Source: an uncultured Gammaproteobacteria bacterium
Lineage (GTDB): Bacteria; Pseudomonadota; Gammaproteobacteria; Pseudomonadales; Pseudohongiellaceae
Length of the DNA stretch: 34,580 nucleotides
Direction: 5' to 3'
NCBI GenBank assembly: GCA_903889815.1
Contig: CAISYX010000336.1
Location: forward strand, 1-34,580
Made by a program: the position numbers and the translations under genes
Shown here: piece by piece, positions 1 to 7,859 of the stretch
Layout: every line of letters begins with the position of its first letter
Numbering within the stretch: position 1 is the stretch's first letter
Notes under the pieces: generated by a model
Databases searched by the model: none
Seen by the model: the letters and a program-made list of their open reading frames with translations, nothing else
What the model was told of the DNA's origin: nothing

Positions 1-53
1 AGGCCACCACCGACCACGACGATATCGTATGCACTGTGTGCGTTCTGCTGCAT
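1..53 (-). CDS. FAD-dependent monooxygenase, N-terminal start only (UbiI/UbiH family), partial
   Basis: Only the first 17 codons or so are inside the window; the gene runs off the left edge. The ATG lies at 53-51. The short peptide contains DIVVVGGG, the beta-strand and glycine-rich turn of a Rossmann FAD-binding fold. In E. coli and Pseudomonas a second ubiquinone-pathway hydroxylase (ubiI/visC) follows pepP-ubiH on the same strand, so this is probably that gene (inference from order). Here two genes on the opposite strand separate it from ubiH, so it must have its own promoter in the 158-bp gap up to base 211. The fragment is too short to distinguish UbiI, UbiH or UbiF. Confidence 0.7.
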   Translation of the reverse strand, partial: MQQNAHSAYDIVVVGGG

Positions 54-211
54 GGGTTTCCAATTGTCAGGGCAGGGTATACAGGGCCGCCAGTATAGCC
101 GGGCGCCACGCTGCAATGCAGCCCTGTATTTGTAATCCCTGATTGCTGGCTGACAGGGGATGGTCGATACTGAGACTCCTTCCAGCCCTCGCAGCAACGA
201 CAGGATCCACT

Positions 212-724
212 GTGTCAGACAAGGATAATCTCTCGAACCTTACGCAGGGTTCCGGCTCGTCACCGAATTTCGTGACGCTGGCCGAGGCGCAGGCGTACAT
301 CGGGCGTGAAGTCGGCGTGACGCAGTGGATCGAGATTTCCCAGACGCGTGTGAACCAGTTTGCCGAGGCCACGGGTGATTTCCAGTTCATTCACATCGAC
401 AGTGTCAGGGCGCAGGCGCAGACCGCATTCGGCGGGACCATCGCGCACGGTTTTCTGACCCTGTCCCTGCTGAGCATGCTGGCCTCGCAGACGGGCACCA
501 TCAAGATCAAAGGCTGCAACGTGGCCATCAACTATGGCCTTGACAAGGTGCGCTTTCTCAACCCTGTCAAAGTGGGCAAACGCATTCGCGCGCGGTTCGA
601 ACTGATGAGTGCCGTCGAAAAGAGTCCTGACTGTTTTCTGCTCAAGCACAAGGCCACCGTGGAGATCGAAGGTGAGACCAGGCCGGCCATGATTGCCGAG
701 TGGCTGGGAATGGCAATGATCTGA
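212..724 (+). CDS. MaoC/NodN-like hot-dog hydratase
   Basis: A 170-aa single-hot-dog protein of the MaoC dehydratase family, which hydrates (R)-enoyl-CoA thioesters. The catalytic Asp/His pair is visible as TGDFQFIH (D56 and H61, five residues apart as in PhaJ), followed by the family segment FGGTIAHGFLTLSLL. The variant without the NP of DxNPxH is usual in the NodN-like branch. The GTG at 212 is preferred over the upstream TTG at 143 because ACAGGA sits 6 nt before it and the extra N-terminus resembles no MaoC protein. The gene lies divergent from the ubiI-like gene and upstream of a DUF1499 gene on the same strand. Substrate is unknown. Confidence 0.85.
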   Translation: MSDKDNLSNLTQGSGSSPNFVTLAEAQAYIGREVGVTQWIEISQTRVNQFAEATGDFQFIHIDSVRAQAQTAFGGTIAHGFLTLSLLSMLASQTGTIKIKGCNVAINYGLDKVRFLNPVKVGKRIRARFELMSAVEKSPDCFLLKHKATVEIEGETRPAMIAEWLGMAMI

Positions 725-781
725 CCCCTTGCTGCACACCGTAACGTTGGAACCCCCTTTTTTACTGAGAGACTGAACACG

Positions 782-1198
782 ATGAAATGGAGCCTGATGA
801 TGATCCCCTTGTTGACGCTGCTAGGTTGCGCGGGCGAACGCCCTGCCAGCCTTGGTATAACCGCCGGACAGCTGGGCACCTGCCCGGACTCGCCAAACTG
901 TGTCTCCAGCATCGAGACGCGCGAAAGTCACAGTATTGCGCCATTGAATGCATCTCTGGCGCAGGTGCGCACCGCCGTCACCGCCATGCCGGGCGCACAG
1001 ATCATCAGCGAACAGGATCAGTATCTGTACGCCGAGTTCACTTCAAAACTGATGGGTTTTGTAGACGATGTGGAGTTTATGGCGGACCCGGCTGCTGGCC
1101 TGGTGCACGTGCGTTCAGCCTCGCGGCTCGGGCTCAGTGACCTGGGCGTCAACCGTGACCGGATTGAGACTCTGCGCAGCGCCCTGAGCGCCCGCTGA
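782..1198 (+). CDS. DUF1499 family lipoprotein
   Basis: A 138-aa protein with a lipoprotein signal: a short positive start, a hydrophobic run, then LLGC with the lipidated cysteine at residue 16. The mature part opens with CPDSPNCVSS, the hallmark of DUF1499, and ends with a region carrying VEFMADPAAG and RSASRLGLSDLGVNRDR. The function of DUF1499 is not known. The gene is 57 bp after the MaoC gene on the same strand, probably one transcript, and ends 1 bp before the convergent ubiH stop at 1200. GAGAG precedes the ATG. Confidence 0.85.
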   Translation: MKWSLMMIPLLTLLGCAGERPASLGITAGQLGTCPDSPNCVSSIETRESHSIAPLNASLAQVRTAVTAMPGAQIISEQDQYLYAEFTSKLMGFVDDVEFMADPAAGLVHVRSASRLGLSDLGVNRDRIETLRSALSAR

Positions 1199-1199
1199 G

Positions 1200-2444
1200 T
1201 CAGGCCCGTTGCTGCCTGCGCTCGGCAAGACCCATGGCCTGCCGGGCAAAGCCGCGTTTGAACGTGGGAATCATGTCGATGGAAAACAGGCCGAATTTGC
1301 GTGCCCACACCAGCGCAGGATGGCTGCTGGAGAACAGCCGCGTCATGTAGTCGCTGAAGCCGATCGTCGCCTGCTGGTCGCGGGCCTGCTGTTTCACGTA
1401 GCTCTGCAGTACCTCCATATCTCCCGGATTGCGTCCCTGCGCCAGCGCATGTGCCAGTAATTCAGCCAGGACCTGCGCATCGCGCAAGGCCAGATTCAAG
1501 CCCTGTCCCGCGACGGGGTGCAGGGAGTGCGCCACATTCCCCAGCAGCACCAGACCGGGCCGCACCTGCTCGCGGGCAACACTCAGAGTCAGCGGGTAGA
1601 GCGAGCGACTGCCCACCTTCTCGAAACGCCCCAGGCGATAGCCAAAGCGCTCCTGCAGCTTTTCCAGGAACTGGCGCTCAGGCAGCGCGGCCACTGCTGC
1701 GGCCTCTTCATCCGCCAGCGTCCAGATCAGCGCGCCCCGATGCTCTCCCTCCTGCTCGGCCAGTGGCAGAACTGCCAGCGGGCCGCTCTCGGTGAAGCGC
1801 TCGTAGGCAATGTGTCTGTGCGGGTCGCTGAAGGCGACGTTGGCGATCAGGGCATGCTGTCCGTACGGCGTGAGGCTGCTGCTGATGCCGAGCTGTTCAC
1901 TCACGGTGGACTTGCCGCCATCCGCAAGCACCACCAGCGCGGCATCTACTGTCAGCAAATCTGTCGAATCGCCCTGCACCTGCAGACGCATGCCCTGCGG
2001 GGTGGGCACAAGCGAACTGATGCTGGCCGGACACAGAAAGTCGATGGCGGGGTCGGCGTCCAGCGCATCCGTCAGCACCCGCCCGAGATGCTGGTTCTCG
2101 GCAACATGCCCGAGGGCGTCCACCTGCATGTTCGCACGATCGATGCGCACTGCGCCGAAATGGCCGCGGTCTGACACGTGAATGCGCTGAATGGGAGTTG
2201 CATGGGTGGCAATTACCTTCCACAGACCAAGGCTTGCGTAGATCTGCTTGCTGCCATGGGACAAGGCCGTCGAGCGGGCATCAAAACTGGTCGACACCTG
2301 CATGGATGGCGCCGCCTCGATGACCAGGATGCGCGGCGCGAAGTCTCGCGTCTGTGCCGCCAGCGCGCAGGCGAAACTGGCGCCGACGAGACCGCCGCCG
2401 ATGATCACAATGTCATAGTGATGCAGAGGTTCCGAGATTCTCAC
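1200..2444 (-). CDS. ubiH: 2-octaprenyl-6-methoxyphenol hydroxylase (ubiquinone biosynthesis)
   Basis: A class A flavin monooxygenase that hydroxylates the quinone ring during ubiquinone synthesis. Visible motifs are the N-terminal dinucleotide fold DIVIIGGGLVGAS, the middle segment VLADGGKSTV (the DG motif region) and the C-terminal LLGNVAHSLHPVAGQGLN typical of UbiH/UbiF/VisC/COQ6. I start it at the GTG at 2444 because GGGAGG lies 10 nt upstream; a TTG at 2468, which abuts the pepP stop, would add eight residues. It lies immediately downstream of pepP on the same strand, the order seen in E. coli. The next operon gene, normally ubiI, is displaced by two + strand genes. UbiH is preferred over UbiF because of the pepP linkage. 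Confidence 0.88.
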   Translation of the reverse strand: MRISEPLHHYDIVIIGGGLVGASFACALAAQTRDFAPRILVIEAAPSMQVSTSFDARSTALSHGSKQIYASLGLWKVIATHATPIQRIHVSDRGHFGAVRIDRANMQVDALGHVAENQHLGRVLTDALDADPAIDFLCPASISSLVPTPQGMRLQVQGDSTDLLTVDAALVVLADGGKSTVSEQLGISSSLTPYGQHALIANVAFSDPHRHIAYERFTESGPLAVLPLAEQEGEHRGALIWTLADEEAAAVAALPERQFLEKLQERFGYRLGRFEKVGSRSLYPLTLSVAREQVRPGLVLLGNVAHSLHPVAGQGLNLALRDAQVLAELLAHALAQGRNPGDMEVLQSYVKQQARDQQATIGFSDYMTRLFSSSHPALVWARKFGLFSIDMIPTFKRGFARQAMGLAERRQQRA

Positions 2445-2468
2445 AGAGTGCTGGCCTCCCGGCGGCAA

Positions 2469-3803
2469 TCAGGCGACAGCCTGGGTATGGGCCTGTGCCA
2501 TGAAGCTTTCAATTTCCTCGACCGTCTTGGGCGCTCCCTCGCTCAGAATGCGATGCCCTGTGCGAGTTACCACCACATCATCCTCGATGCGGATGCCAAT
2601 GCCACGCCATTTCTTGTCCACGTCCATGTTGTCGGGGGCGATATAGATGCCTGGTTCGATGGTTGTCACCATGCCAGGCTCCATAAGGCGCCACTTGTCG
2701 TCAATCTTGTAGTCACCCACATCGTGTACGTCGATCCCCAGCCAATGTCCGGCACGATGCATATAGAAGGCCTTGTAGGCGTTCGTTGCTATCAGCTCCT
2801 GCACATTGCCCTTGAGCAGGCCGAGATTGACCAGCCCTTCGGTGATGATGCGCACGGTAACATTGTGCGGTTCGTCCCAGGCTGCTCCTGGCTTGATGGC
2901 CTTGATGGCCTGCAGCTGGGCATTGAGCACGATTTCGTACAGGGCTTTCTGCTCTTTGCTGAAACGACCGTTCACGGGAAAGGTGCGGGTGATGTCGGCC
3001 GCATAGTATTCGTATTCGCAGCCGGCATCGATGAGTACCAGATCGCCATCCTTGAGTACCGCATTGTTTTCAACGTAGTGCAGGATGCAGGCGTTCTTCC
3101 CGCCCGCGACGATGTTGTTGTAGGCTGGCGCACGGCTGCCGGAGCGCACGAATTCATGCAGCAGCTCTGCCTCAAGATGGTATTCGTGCAGACCCGCGCG
3201 ACACACGGCCATAGCACGTTTGTGGGCCTGTGCGGAAATAGCGCCAGCTTTCTCCATCAGCTTGATTTCCATCGGGCTCTTGATCAAACGCATTTCATTG
3301 AGCAGATGATCCAGCACCAGAAACTCGCCCGGCGGATGCGCGCCCTGGCGCACCTTGCCGCGAATGATCTTGACCCAGTCCATGACTCGCTGATCAAAGC
3401 GCGGATCTTTGCCCATCGAATAGTAGACACGCTCACGCCCTTCAATCAGTCCGGGCAGAATGTCGTCGATGTCGCCGATGGGAAACGCGTCATCAATTTT
3501 CAATTGTTCAATGGCCTGTTCCGGCCCCATCAGAATTCCCGTCCACAATTCACGGGTCTTGTCCTTTTCCTGACAGAACAGCACTGCTTCACCTTGCTCG
3601 CGGCCGGGAATCAGCGCCAGCACGGCATCGTGTTCCACAAACCCTGTCAGATAGTAGAAGTCACTGTTCTGCCGGTAGAGATATTCCGTGTCATTGCTGC
3701 GGGTGCTCTGTGGCGCAGCGCAGAGCAGCGCAATGCTGTCCGGCTCCATCTGCTGCATGAGCTCTTTGCGCCTGCGCGCCGCTTCTTCATGAATGTTTGT
3801 CAT
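2469..3803 (-). CDS. pepP: Xaa-Pro aminopeptidase P
   Basis: A 444-aa metallo-aminopeptidase that removes N-terminal residues preceding proline; cytosolic, di-manganese. Residues 1-170 form the AMP_N (creatinase-like) domain, including QNSDFYYLTGF. The M24 pita-bread domain follows with all five expected metal ligands: D259 (DAG), D270 (ADITRTF), H353 (GHWLG), E383 (EPGIYI) and E407 (RIEDD). The numbering is almost identical to E. coli PepP. It is the first gene of the leftward pepP-ubiH unit and diverges from the TIGR02449/zapA unit over 98 bp. The UPF0149/ygfB gene that often precedes pepP in relatives is absent here. Confidence 0.95.
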   Translation of the reverse strand: MTNIHEEAARRRKELMQQMEPDSIALLCAAPQSTRSNDTEYLYRQNSDFYYLTGFVEHDAVLALIPGREQGEAVLFCQEKDKTRELWTGILMGPEQAIEQLKIDDAFPIGDIDDILPGLIEGRERVYYSMGKDPRFDQRVMDWVKIIRGKVRQGAHPPGEFLVLDHLLNEMRLIKSPMEIKLMEKAGAISAQAHKRAMAVCRAGLHEYHLEAELLHEFVRSGSRAPAYNNIVAGGKNACILHYVENNAVLKDGDLVLIDAGCEYEYYAADITRTFPVNGRFSKEQKALYEIVLNAQLQAIKAIKPGAAWDEPHNVTVRIITEGLVNLGLLKGNVQELIATNAYKAFYMHRAGHWLGIDVHDVGDYKIDDKWRLMEPGMVTTIEPGIYIAPDNMDVDKKWRGIGIRIEDDVVVTRTGHRILSEGAPKTVEEIESFMAQAHTQAVA

Positions 3804-3901
3804 CGTACACCCGCGATTGACCGCATTGGGTCGCGCCTCTATAGTAACGGGAAGTTTACCAGTGGGTTTTTATGCATAACCTGCATATGGCGACCATCAT
3901 A

Positions 3902-4117
3902 ATGACAGACGAGAAATTTACCACGCTGGATCAAAAGATTGATTCGCTCATCGAACTGTGTGCCACGATGAAGCGGGAAAATCAGTTGCTGAGAGCAAAC
4001 GAGCATAACTGGCACTCCGAACGCCAGCAACTGCTCGAAACCAATAAACTGGCCAAGACCCGTCTTGAGTCCGTCCTGAACCGGCTCAAGTCTCTGGAGC
4101 AGTCACAGTCATCCTGA
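3902..4117 (+). CDS. TIGR02449-type ZapB-like coiled-coil protein
   Basis: A 71-aa, almost wholly helical protein with leucine heptads (LDQKIDSLIELC, then KRENQLLRANE, then RLESVLNRLKSLEQ). It matches the short coiled-coil protein that sits directly before zapA in Pseudomonas and relatives and is classed as TIGR02449, a presumed ZapB-like cell-division factor. I chose the third in-frame ATG (3902) because family members start with the MTD/M-D-x-x-L segment; ATGs at 3872 and 3887 are also possible, and none has a clear Shine-Dalgarno. It is followed 60 bp later by zapA, so the two are probably co-transcribed and act at the Z ring (inference). Confidence 0.75.
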   Translation: MTDEKFTTLDQKIDSLIELCATMKRENQLLRANEHNWHSERQQLLETNKLAKTRLESVLNRLKSLEQSQSS

Positions 4118-4177
4118 GGGCTGCTCCTGCCTTCCTGCACAACTGTCACACGCTTCACCCTGACCAAGAGAGATCGC

Positions 4178-4504
4178 ATGAACGCAGAAGAAAATGTTCC
4201 CGGCACCGTAGTGGTCAAAATTCTCGACAAAGAGTATCAGGTCAGCTGTCCGCCTTCGGAACAGGAAGCTCTGCTGAAGTCTGCACGCTACCTCGATGAG
4301 AACATGAGGAAGATCAAAGGCCGGGGCAATATTCATGGCCTCGAGAAAATTTCCGTCATGGCTGCATTGAACATCACGCATGAAATGCTGAGCAAAAGTC
4401 TGCAGCTCAACGAGAGCCGTCATCAGACTGCGCAGCAGATCAAATACCTCGAAGCCAAGCTCGATCGCAGTCTGCAGGCCAATCGTCAGCTTGAAATAAG
4501 CTGA
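4178..4504 (+). CDS. zapA: Cell division protein ZapA
   Basis: A 108-aa protein that crosslinks FtsZ protofilaments at mid-cell. The N-terminal half shows the ZapA fold VVVKILDKEYQVSCPPSEQE then LLKSARYLDENMRKIK; the C-terminal half is a long coiled coil (HEMLSKSLQLNESRHQTAQQ) used for tetramerisation. AGAGAG lies 6-7 nt before the ATG. The gene is followed by 6S RNA and fau, the same zapA-ssrS-fau order as in enterobacteria and pseudomonads. Confidence 0.93.
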   Translation: MNAEENVPGTVVVKILDKEYQVSCPPSEQEALLKSARYLDENMRKIKGRGNIHGLEKISVMAALNITHEMLSKSLQLNESRHQTAQQIKYLEAKLDRSLQANRQLEIS

Positions 4505-4533
4505 TCGTATTGAGACAAAAAACTTTTCAGCGC

Positions 4534-4566
4534 TTGCTCGATCAGCTTTCCACAGTGCTATATACT
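4534..4566 (+). promoter_or_regulatory. Probable ssrS promoter (sigma70-like)
   Basis: A good -10 (TATACT at 4561-4566, inside CTATATACT) ends about 5-7 nt before the 5' end of the 6S RNA closing stem. The best upstream hexamer is TTGCTC at 4534-4539. Spacing is 19 nt to an alternative -10 TATATA (4559-4564), longer than ideal. The call rests mainly on position. Confidence 0.45.
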
Positions 4567-4570
4567 CGGG

Positions 4571-4752
4571 TCGGAGTTGCCTAGAGCATTAGCCAGTCAA
4601 AAGTGTTCTTGAGCCGATATCTGTTAACCTGGAGGCTCCTCGCCAGGTGCTGTTGTGCATGTCCGCCCGACGGAAAGCCTTATGCGCCTCTGGAGTCACC
4701 ACCTGAACCTTGGGTTCAGGACTATTTTGGTAGCGGTGCTCCGGGTAACTTC
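4571..4752 (+). ncRNA. ssrS: 6S RNA
   Basis: An RNA of about 182 nt that mimics an open promoter and sequesters sigma70 RNA polymerase. The core GAGCCGATAT, the segment CGACGGAAAGCCTTATG and the hairpin CCTGAACC-TTGGGTTCAGG are close to gammaproteobacterial 6S RNAs. The ends form the closing stem: GGAGTTGCC at 4573-4581 pairs with GGGTAACTT at 4743-4751, and a second block AGAGCAT pairs with GTGCTCC. It lies between zapA and fau, its standard position. Exact 5' and 3' ends are inferred from the stem. Confidence 0.93.
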
Positions 4753-4775
4753 ATTCTCTCTTTCCTGCCATTGTC

Positions 4776-5375
4776 ATGACTCCTCACGAGCGCGCCAGTC
4801 TTCGCAAATCCCTGCGTCATGCACGACGCTCTCTGAGCCTGCGCGAACAGAATGATGCGGCCGTTGCGCTGCACAATGCCCTGGCCGACCAACGCTTCTT
4901 CCGATCCGCAAAGCGTCTTGCTTTCTACCTTGCCAACGATGGCGAAATCGATCCGTCTCTGCTGTTTGCCGCCGCACTCGCACGCGGACAAGAGTGTTTC
5001 CTTCCGCTGCTGCACCCGTGCGGTGAGAACCGTCTACTGTTCGTGCGCTATCGCCAGGGTGACCGGCTGCAGCGCAATCGCTGGGGGATTCTGGAGCCGC
5101 GCCTGCAGGCACGCAGGCGGGTGCCGGCCCGCACGCTGGATGTGGTCCTTGTTCCTCTGGTGGGCTTCGATGCACAAGGCAACCGGCTGGGAATGGGCAA
5201 AGGCTTCTATGACAGGACGTTCAGTTTCCGGGCCGCCGCACGGCGTCAGCGGCCACTGCTGGTGGGACTGGCCCATGAATGTCAGCGGGTGGAAAGCCTG
5301 GAGAGGCAGGCGTGGGATATCCGCATGGACCGAATCGTGAGTGACACGGCAAATTATCAGCCGCAGCCGATATGA
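4776..5375 (+). CDS. fau: 5-formyltetrahydrofolate cyclo-ligase
   Basis: A 199-aa enzyme (also called YgfA) that converts 5-formyl-THF to 5,10-methenyl-THF with ATP. Visible are a basic N-terminus (RKSLRHARRSLSL), the middle FYLANDGEIDPSLLF, the substrate loop WGILEPR, and the family signature VPLVGFDAQGNRLGMGKGFYDR near residues 130-150. The ATG at 4776 has no good Shine-Dalgarno; in E. coli the gene is read from the ssrS transcript, and the 24-bp spacing here suggests the same. It ends 48 bp before a convergent 30-codon ORF. Confidence 0.93.
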   Translation: MTPHERASLRKSLRHARRSLSLREQNDAAVALHNALADQRFFRSAKRLAFYLANDGEIDPSLLFAAALARGQECFLPLLHPCGENRLLFVRYRQGDRLQRNRWGILEPRLQARRRVPARTLDVVLVPLVGFDAQGNRLGMGKGFYDRTFSFRAAARRQRPLLVGLAHECQRVESLERQAWDIRMDRIVSDTANYQPQPI

Positions 5376-5423
5376 GGATTGCGCCAGCTGAAACAGGTGC
5401 AGCGCGGGATCAGGAGCCTTGGG

Positions 5424-5516
5424 TCAGAGCAATCCGCTCTGCACAACACCGCTGGCAAGCACGCCCAACGCAAACAGGACGACGACCACCATCAGCATGT
5501 CTGGTTTCTTGTTCAT
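5424..5516 (-). CDS. Small single-pass membrane protein (30 aa), unrecognised
   Basis: Runs from ATG 5516-5514 to TGA at 5424-5426. The peptide starts MNKKPDMLMVVVV, continues with one hydrophobic helix (about residues 7-25), and ends VVQSGLL. A charged N-terminus followed by a single helix is typical of bacterial small membrane proteins. No clear Shine-Dalgarno is seen. The third-position bases are GC-rich like the neighbours, although the DNA just upstream is very AT-rich, which suggests that the coding part is under selection and the AT-rich part is its control region. I do not recognise the family. Confidence 0.55.
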   Translation of the reverse strand: MNKKPDMLMVVVVLFALGVLASGVVQSGLL

Positions 5517-5703
5517 AAATTATTGAAAATTCCAGTGTATTGAGATTGTTATTTGAGAAGCATGTTCAGATAATCTTTCTAAGGCTCTGAAGATTAATAC
5601 AATATTTTGAGCATAACAATCACGGAAATGGAAAAACTCAATTAGTTTCCGCAAGTTGGAAGCTGTTCTCAGTCCGGACCCCAACAGTGTAGCGCCAGAG
5701 CGC
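5517..5703. other. AT-rich intergenic island with nested inverted repeats
   Basis: About 190 bp clearly poorer in GC than the flanking genes. It contains ATTGTTAT (5545-5552) and its reverse complement ATAACAAT (5613-5620), with AATCTT (5572-5577) and AAGATT (5590-5595) nested inside. No supported gene lies here. It could hold the promoter of the 30-aa ORF (- strand), a small RNA or a protein-binding region. Confidence 0.4.
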
Positions 5704-5737
5704 TTGTAGGGACGCACAATACTGGTAATATATACAG
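5704..5737 (+). promoter_or_regulatory. SOS promoter with perfect LexA box for imuAB
   Basis: CTGGTAATATATACAG at 5722-5737 is an exact CTG-N10-CAG box with the favoured alternating TA core and flanking TA...TA. A -35-like TTGTAG (5704-5709) and a -10-like TAATAT (5726-5731), 16 nt apart, overlap the box, so LexA would block RNA polymerase directly. The box ends 4 nt before the imuA ATG. Confidence 0.9.
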
Positions 5738-5741
5738 TATC

Positions 5742-6383
5742 ATGCCGACCTCCGATACCGATCCCCGCCTTCTTTCCCTGCTGCACTCCCCCGGATTGTG
5801 GCGTGGCAGCGAGCACCCCGCTTCCGAGTCAGGGATCACTGACCCGGTGCTGAGCACCGGCTTTCCCGGCCTGGATGCCTGTCTGCCATGGCAGGGCTGG
5901 CCAACCGCCGCGCTGGTGGAAATCATCACGCCGCAGTGGGGCATCGGAGAGCTGCAGCTGGTGCTGCCACTGCTGCGCCGCCTGAGCCAGCAGGGCAGAA
6001 TGAGTCTTTGGTTCGCCCCTCCGTGTTCCCCCTATGCCCCCGCGCTGCTGGCGTCCGGGGTCGACCCGGCCTGCCTGTACGTCGTTTCGGCGCCCCCGGC
6101 ACAAGCGCTGTGGGGCATAGAGAAAGCCCTGCAGGATGCAAGCTGCGCGCTGGTGCTGGCCTGGCCGGGGCGGCTGAAAAACCGGCAGATCCGCCGCCTG
6201 CAGCTGGCCGCGAGCACGGGCCGGACGCTCGGCATCCTGTTCCATCACGACCCTGTGCGCCAATCGGCTGCCGTTCTGCGCCTGCGGGTGGATGCCACTG
6301 CCCAGGGTCTGCGGATCGAGGTGCTCAAGGCCCGTGGAAGCTACCGGCAGGACATCGTGGCAGTCACCAGGGGGCAACCATGA
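5742..6383 (+). CDS. imuA: ImuA, mutasome accessory protein (RecA/SulA-like)
   Basis: A 213-aa protein of the ImuA family, a RecA-fold partner of ImuB and DnaE2 in SOS-induced mutagenic lesion bypass. Typical segments are LSTGFPGLDACLPWQGWP near residues 38-55, then GIGELQLVLPLLRRL in place of a Walker A loop (no GKT, so ATP binding is doubtful), and a WPGRLKNRQIRRLQLAA stretch around residue 140. The start codon lies 4 nt after the LexA box with no room for a ribosome-binding site, so the mRNA is probably leaderless or nearly so. The stop overlaps the imuB start as ATGA, which indicates translational coupling. Confidence 0.88.
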   Translation: MPTSDTDPRLLSLLHSPGLWRGSEHPASESGITDPVLSTGFPGLDACLPWQGWPTAALVEIITPQWGIGELQLVLPLLRRLSQQGRMSLWFAPPCSPYAPALLASGVDPACLYVVSAPPAQALWGIEKALQDASCALVLAWPGRLKNRQIRRLQLAASTGRTLGILFHHDPVRQSAAVLRLRVDATAQGLRIEVLKARGSYRQDIVAVTRGQP

Positions 6384-7825
6384 CAGGACGTCTCTATCAA
6401 TTGCCACTGACAGGCAAGCCACAACGCTCTCTCACCCTCGCAAAGCGGCGGGCAGCGCAGGCCGCAGCGCCTGAAACCGGCCTCGCAGCCCGCCAGACGC
6501 CCCTGTGGTACGCAGTTGCCATCCCCCAGCTGCTGGGCATTCCCGATGAACAGTCCCGCAAGGACAGACTGGCCCTGCTTGCTGATCGCCTGGGCACACT
6601 GAGTGCCAGCGTCAGCGTGGAGGCGCCGGACTGTCTGGTTTTCGAGGCGCGCAGTTCGTTGCGCTATTTCGGGGGCATCGGCAAGCTCCGCGCTCTGCTC
6701 CAGCAGCTGCTGGAGCCTGTGTTGAGTGAGTGGGGACTTCCTGTCAGCGTTCATCACGCCGCCAGTCCCACGCCAGCTGCCAGCCTGCTGCTGGCGCGGG
6801 CGGGATGCAATCTGCTGATCCACCGCAAGGAGAATCTGCGCTCCGCACTGGGCAGGCTGTCCGTGCAGAGCCTGTGCATGCCCGCCAGCCGCCGCCGGCA
6901 ACTGCACGACAGCGGGCTGCGGTCCCTGCGGGATGTCTGGCGGCTTCCCGGTCACGCGCTGGGACAACGCTTCGGTACCCAGTTCCTCCGCCAGCTCGAC
7001 CAGTGTCTGGGGCACATTGCCTCGCCGGTCAGGACGTACCAGAGCCCGCCGCGCTTCAACAGCAGCCTTGAATTCGAATACGCGGTAGAAAGTACCCAGC
7101 GTCTGCTGCCTGCCGTTGAAGAGCTGCTTGAGCGGCTCTGCTCCTTCCTGCGGGCACGGGATCTGAGCACGCTGCACCTGCATCTTAGCCTGCAGCATGA
7201 AGCGCAGGCCCCCACGCTTCTGACGCTGGATATGCGACATGCCGGGCGCGCCGAGGCGCCTCTGTTACTGCTGCTCGAAACTCGGCTGAGCACCATGGCA
7301 CTGCCAGCGCCCGTCAGCGGCATGCAGCTGGAGGCCTGGCGGTTCAAGGCTGCCTCGGGAAGCAGTCATTCACTTGCAGGCTTTGTGACGGAAGGCACAG
7401 GCCGCAGCGCGCCGCGGGATGCCATTGCGCCGCTGCTGACCCTCTTGCAGGCCAGACTGGGTGACGCCGCCGTGCGCAGCCTGCAATGCCATGAGGAACA
7501 CTGTCCGGAGCATGCTGCCGGTCAGGCTGTCTGTGGCCAGGAGCAGGGCGACCCAGGGCCGGGCCAGGCAGAAACACTGCAGGCACGCCGGCCCTGCTGG
7601 TTGCTGCCGGAACCCGTGCTGCTGCGCCAGGACAACAACCGGCTGTTCTATCGCGGCAGCCTGCGCCTGCGCAGCGGCCCGGAACGCATCGAGACACGCT
7701 GGTGGACGGGCCAGGACGTGTGCCGGGACTACTATGTGGCGGACAACGCGCGGGGCATGCGCTTGTGGATTTTTCACGAGCGGGAGGGAGAGAGGCGGTG
7801 GTTTCTGCATGGCATTTTTGATTGA
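6380..7825 (+). CDS. imuB: ImuB, Y-family polymerase-like mutasome protein
   Basis: A 481-aa protein related to Y-family DNA polymerases but catalytically inactive; it bridges the beta clamp, ImuA and DnaE2. It starts at ATG 6380-6382 inside the imuA stop (ATGA). The start of the polymerase-like domain is LWYAVAIPQLLGI near residue 40, followed by ARSSLRYFGG, the little-finger-like region, and a C-terminal beta-rich tail (WWTGQDVCRDYYVADNARG, then RRWFLHGIFD) diagnostic of ImuB. The acidic catalytic residues of DinB (DxD and SxDE) are not evident, as expected. It ends 34 bp before the convergent dnaE2 stop. Confidence 0.9.
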   Translation: MTGRLYQLPLTGKPQRSLTLAKRRAAQAAAPETGLAARQTPLWYAVAIPQLLGIPDEQSRKDRLALLADRLGTLSASVSVEAPDCLVFEARSSLRYFGGIGKLRALLQQLLEPVLSEWGLPVSVHHAASPTPAASLLLARAGCNLLIHRKENLRSALGRLSVQSLCMPASRRRQLHDSGLRSLRDVWRLPGHALGQRFGTQFLRQLDQCLGHIASPVRTYQSPPRFNSSLEFEYAVESTQRLLPAVEELLERLCSFLRARDLSTLHLHLSLQHEAQAPTLLTLDMRHAGRAEAPLLLLLETRLSTMALPAPVSGMQLEAWRFKAASGSSHSLAGFVTEGTGRSAPRDAIAPLLTLLQARLGDAAVRSLQCHEEHCPEHAAGQAVCGQEQGDPGPGQAETLQARRPCWLLPEPVLLRQDNNRLFYRGSLRLRSGPERIETRWWTGQDVCRDYYVADNARGMRLWIFHEREGERRWFLHGIFD

Positions 7826-7859
7826 GGTTGATGCCAGGCCCCTCCCGGCACCGACTCCA

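Noticed and set aside
2178-3902. 574-codon open frame on the + strand
   Set aside because: Antisense to pepP, which has all five metal ligands.
5520-5816. 98-codon - strand frame over the imuA promoter
   Set aside because: It covers the LexA box and the start of imuA and runs through AT-rich non-coding DNA.
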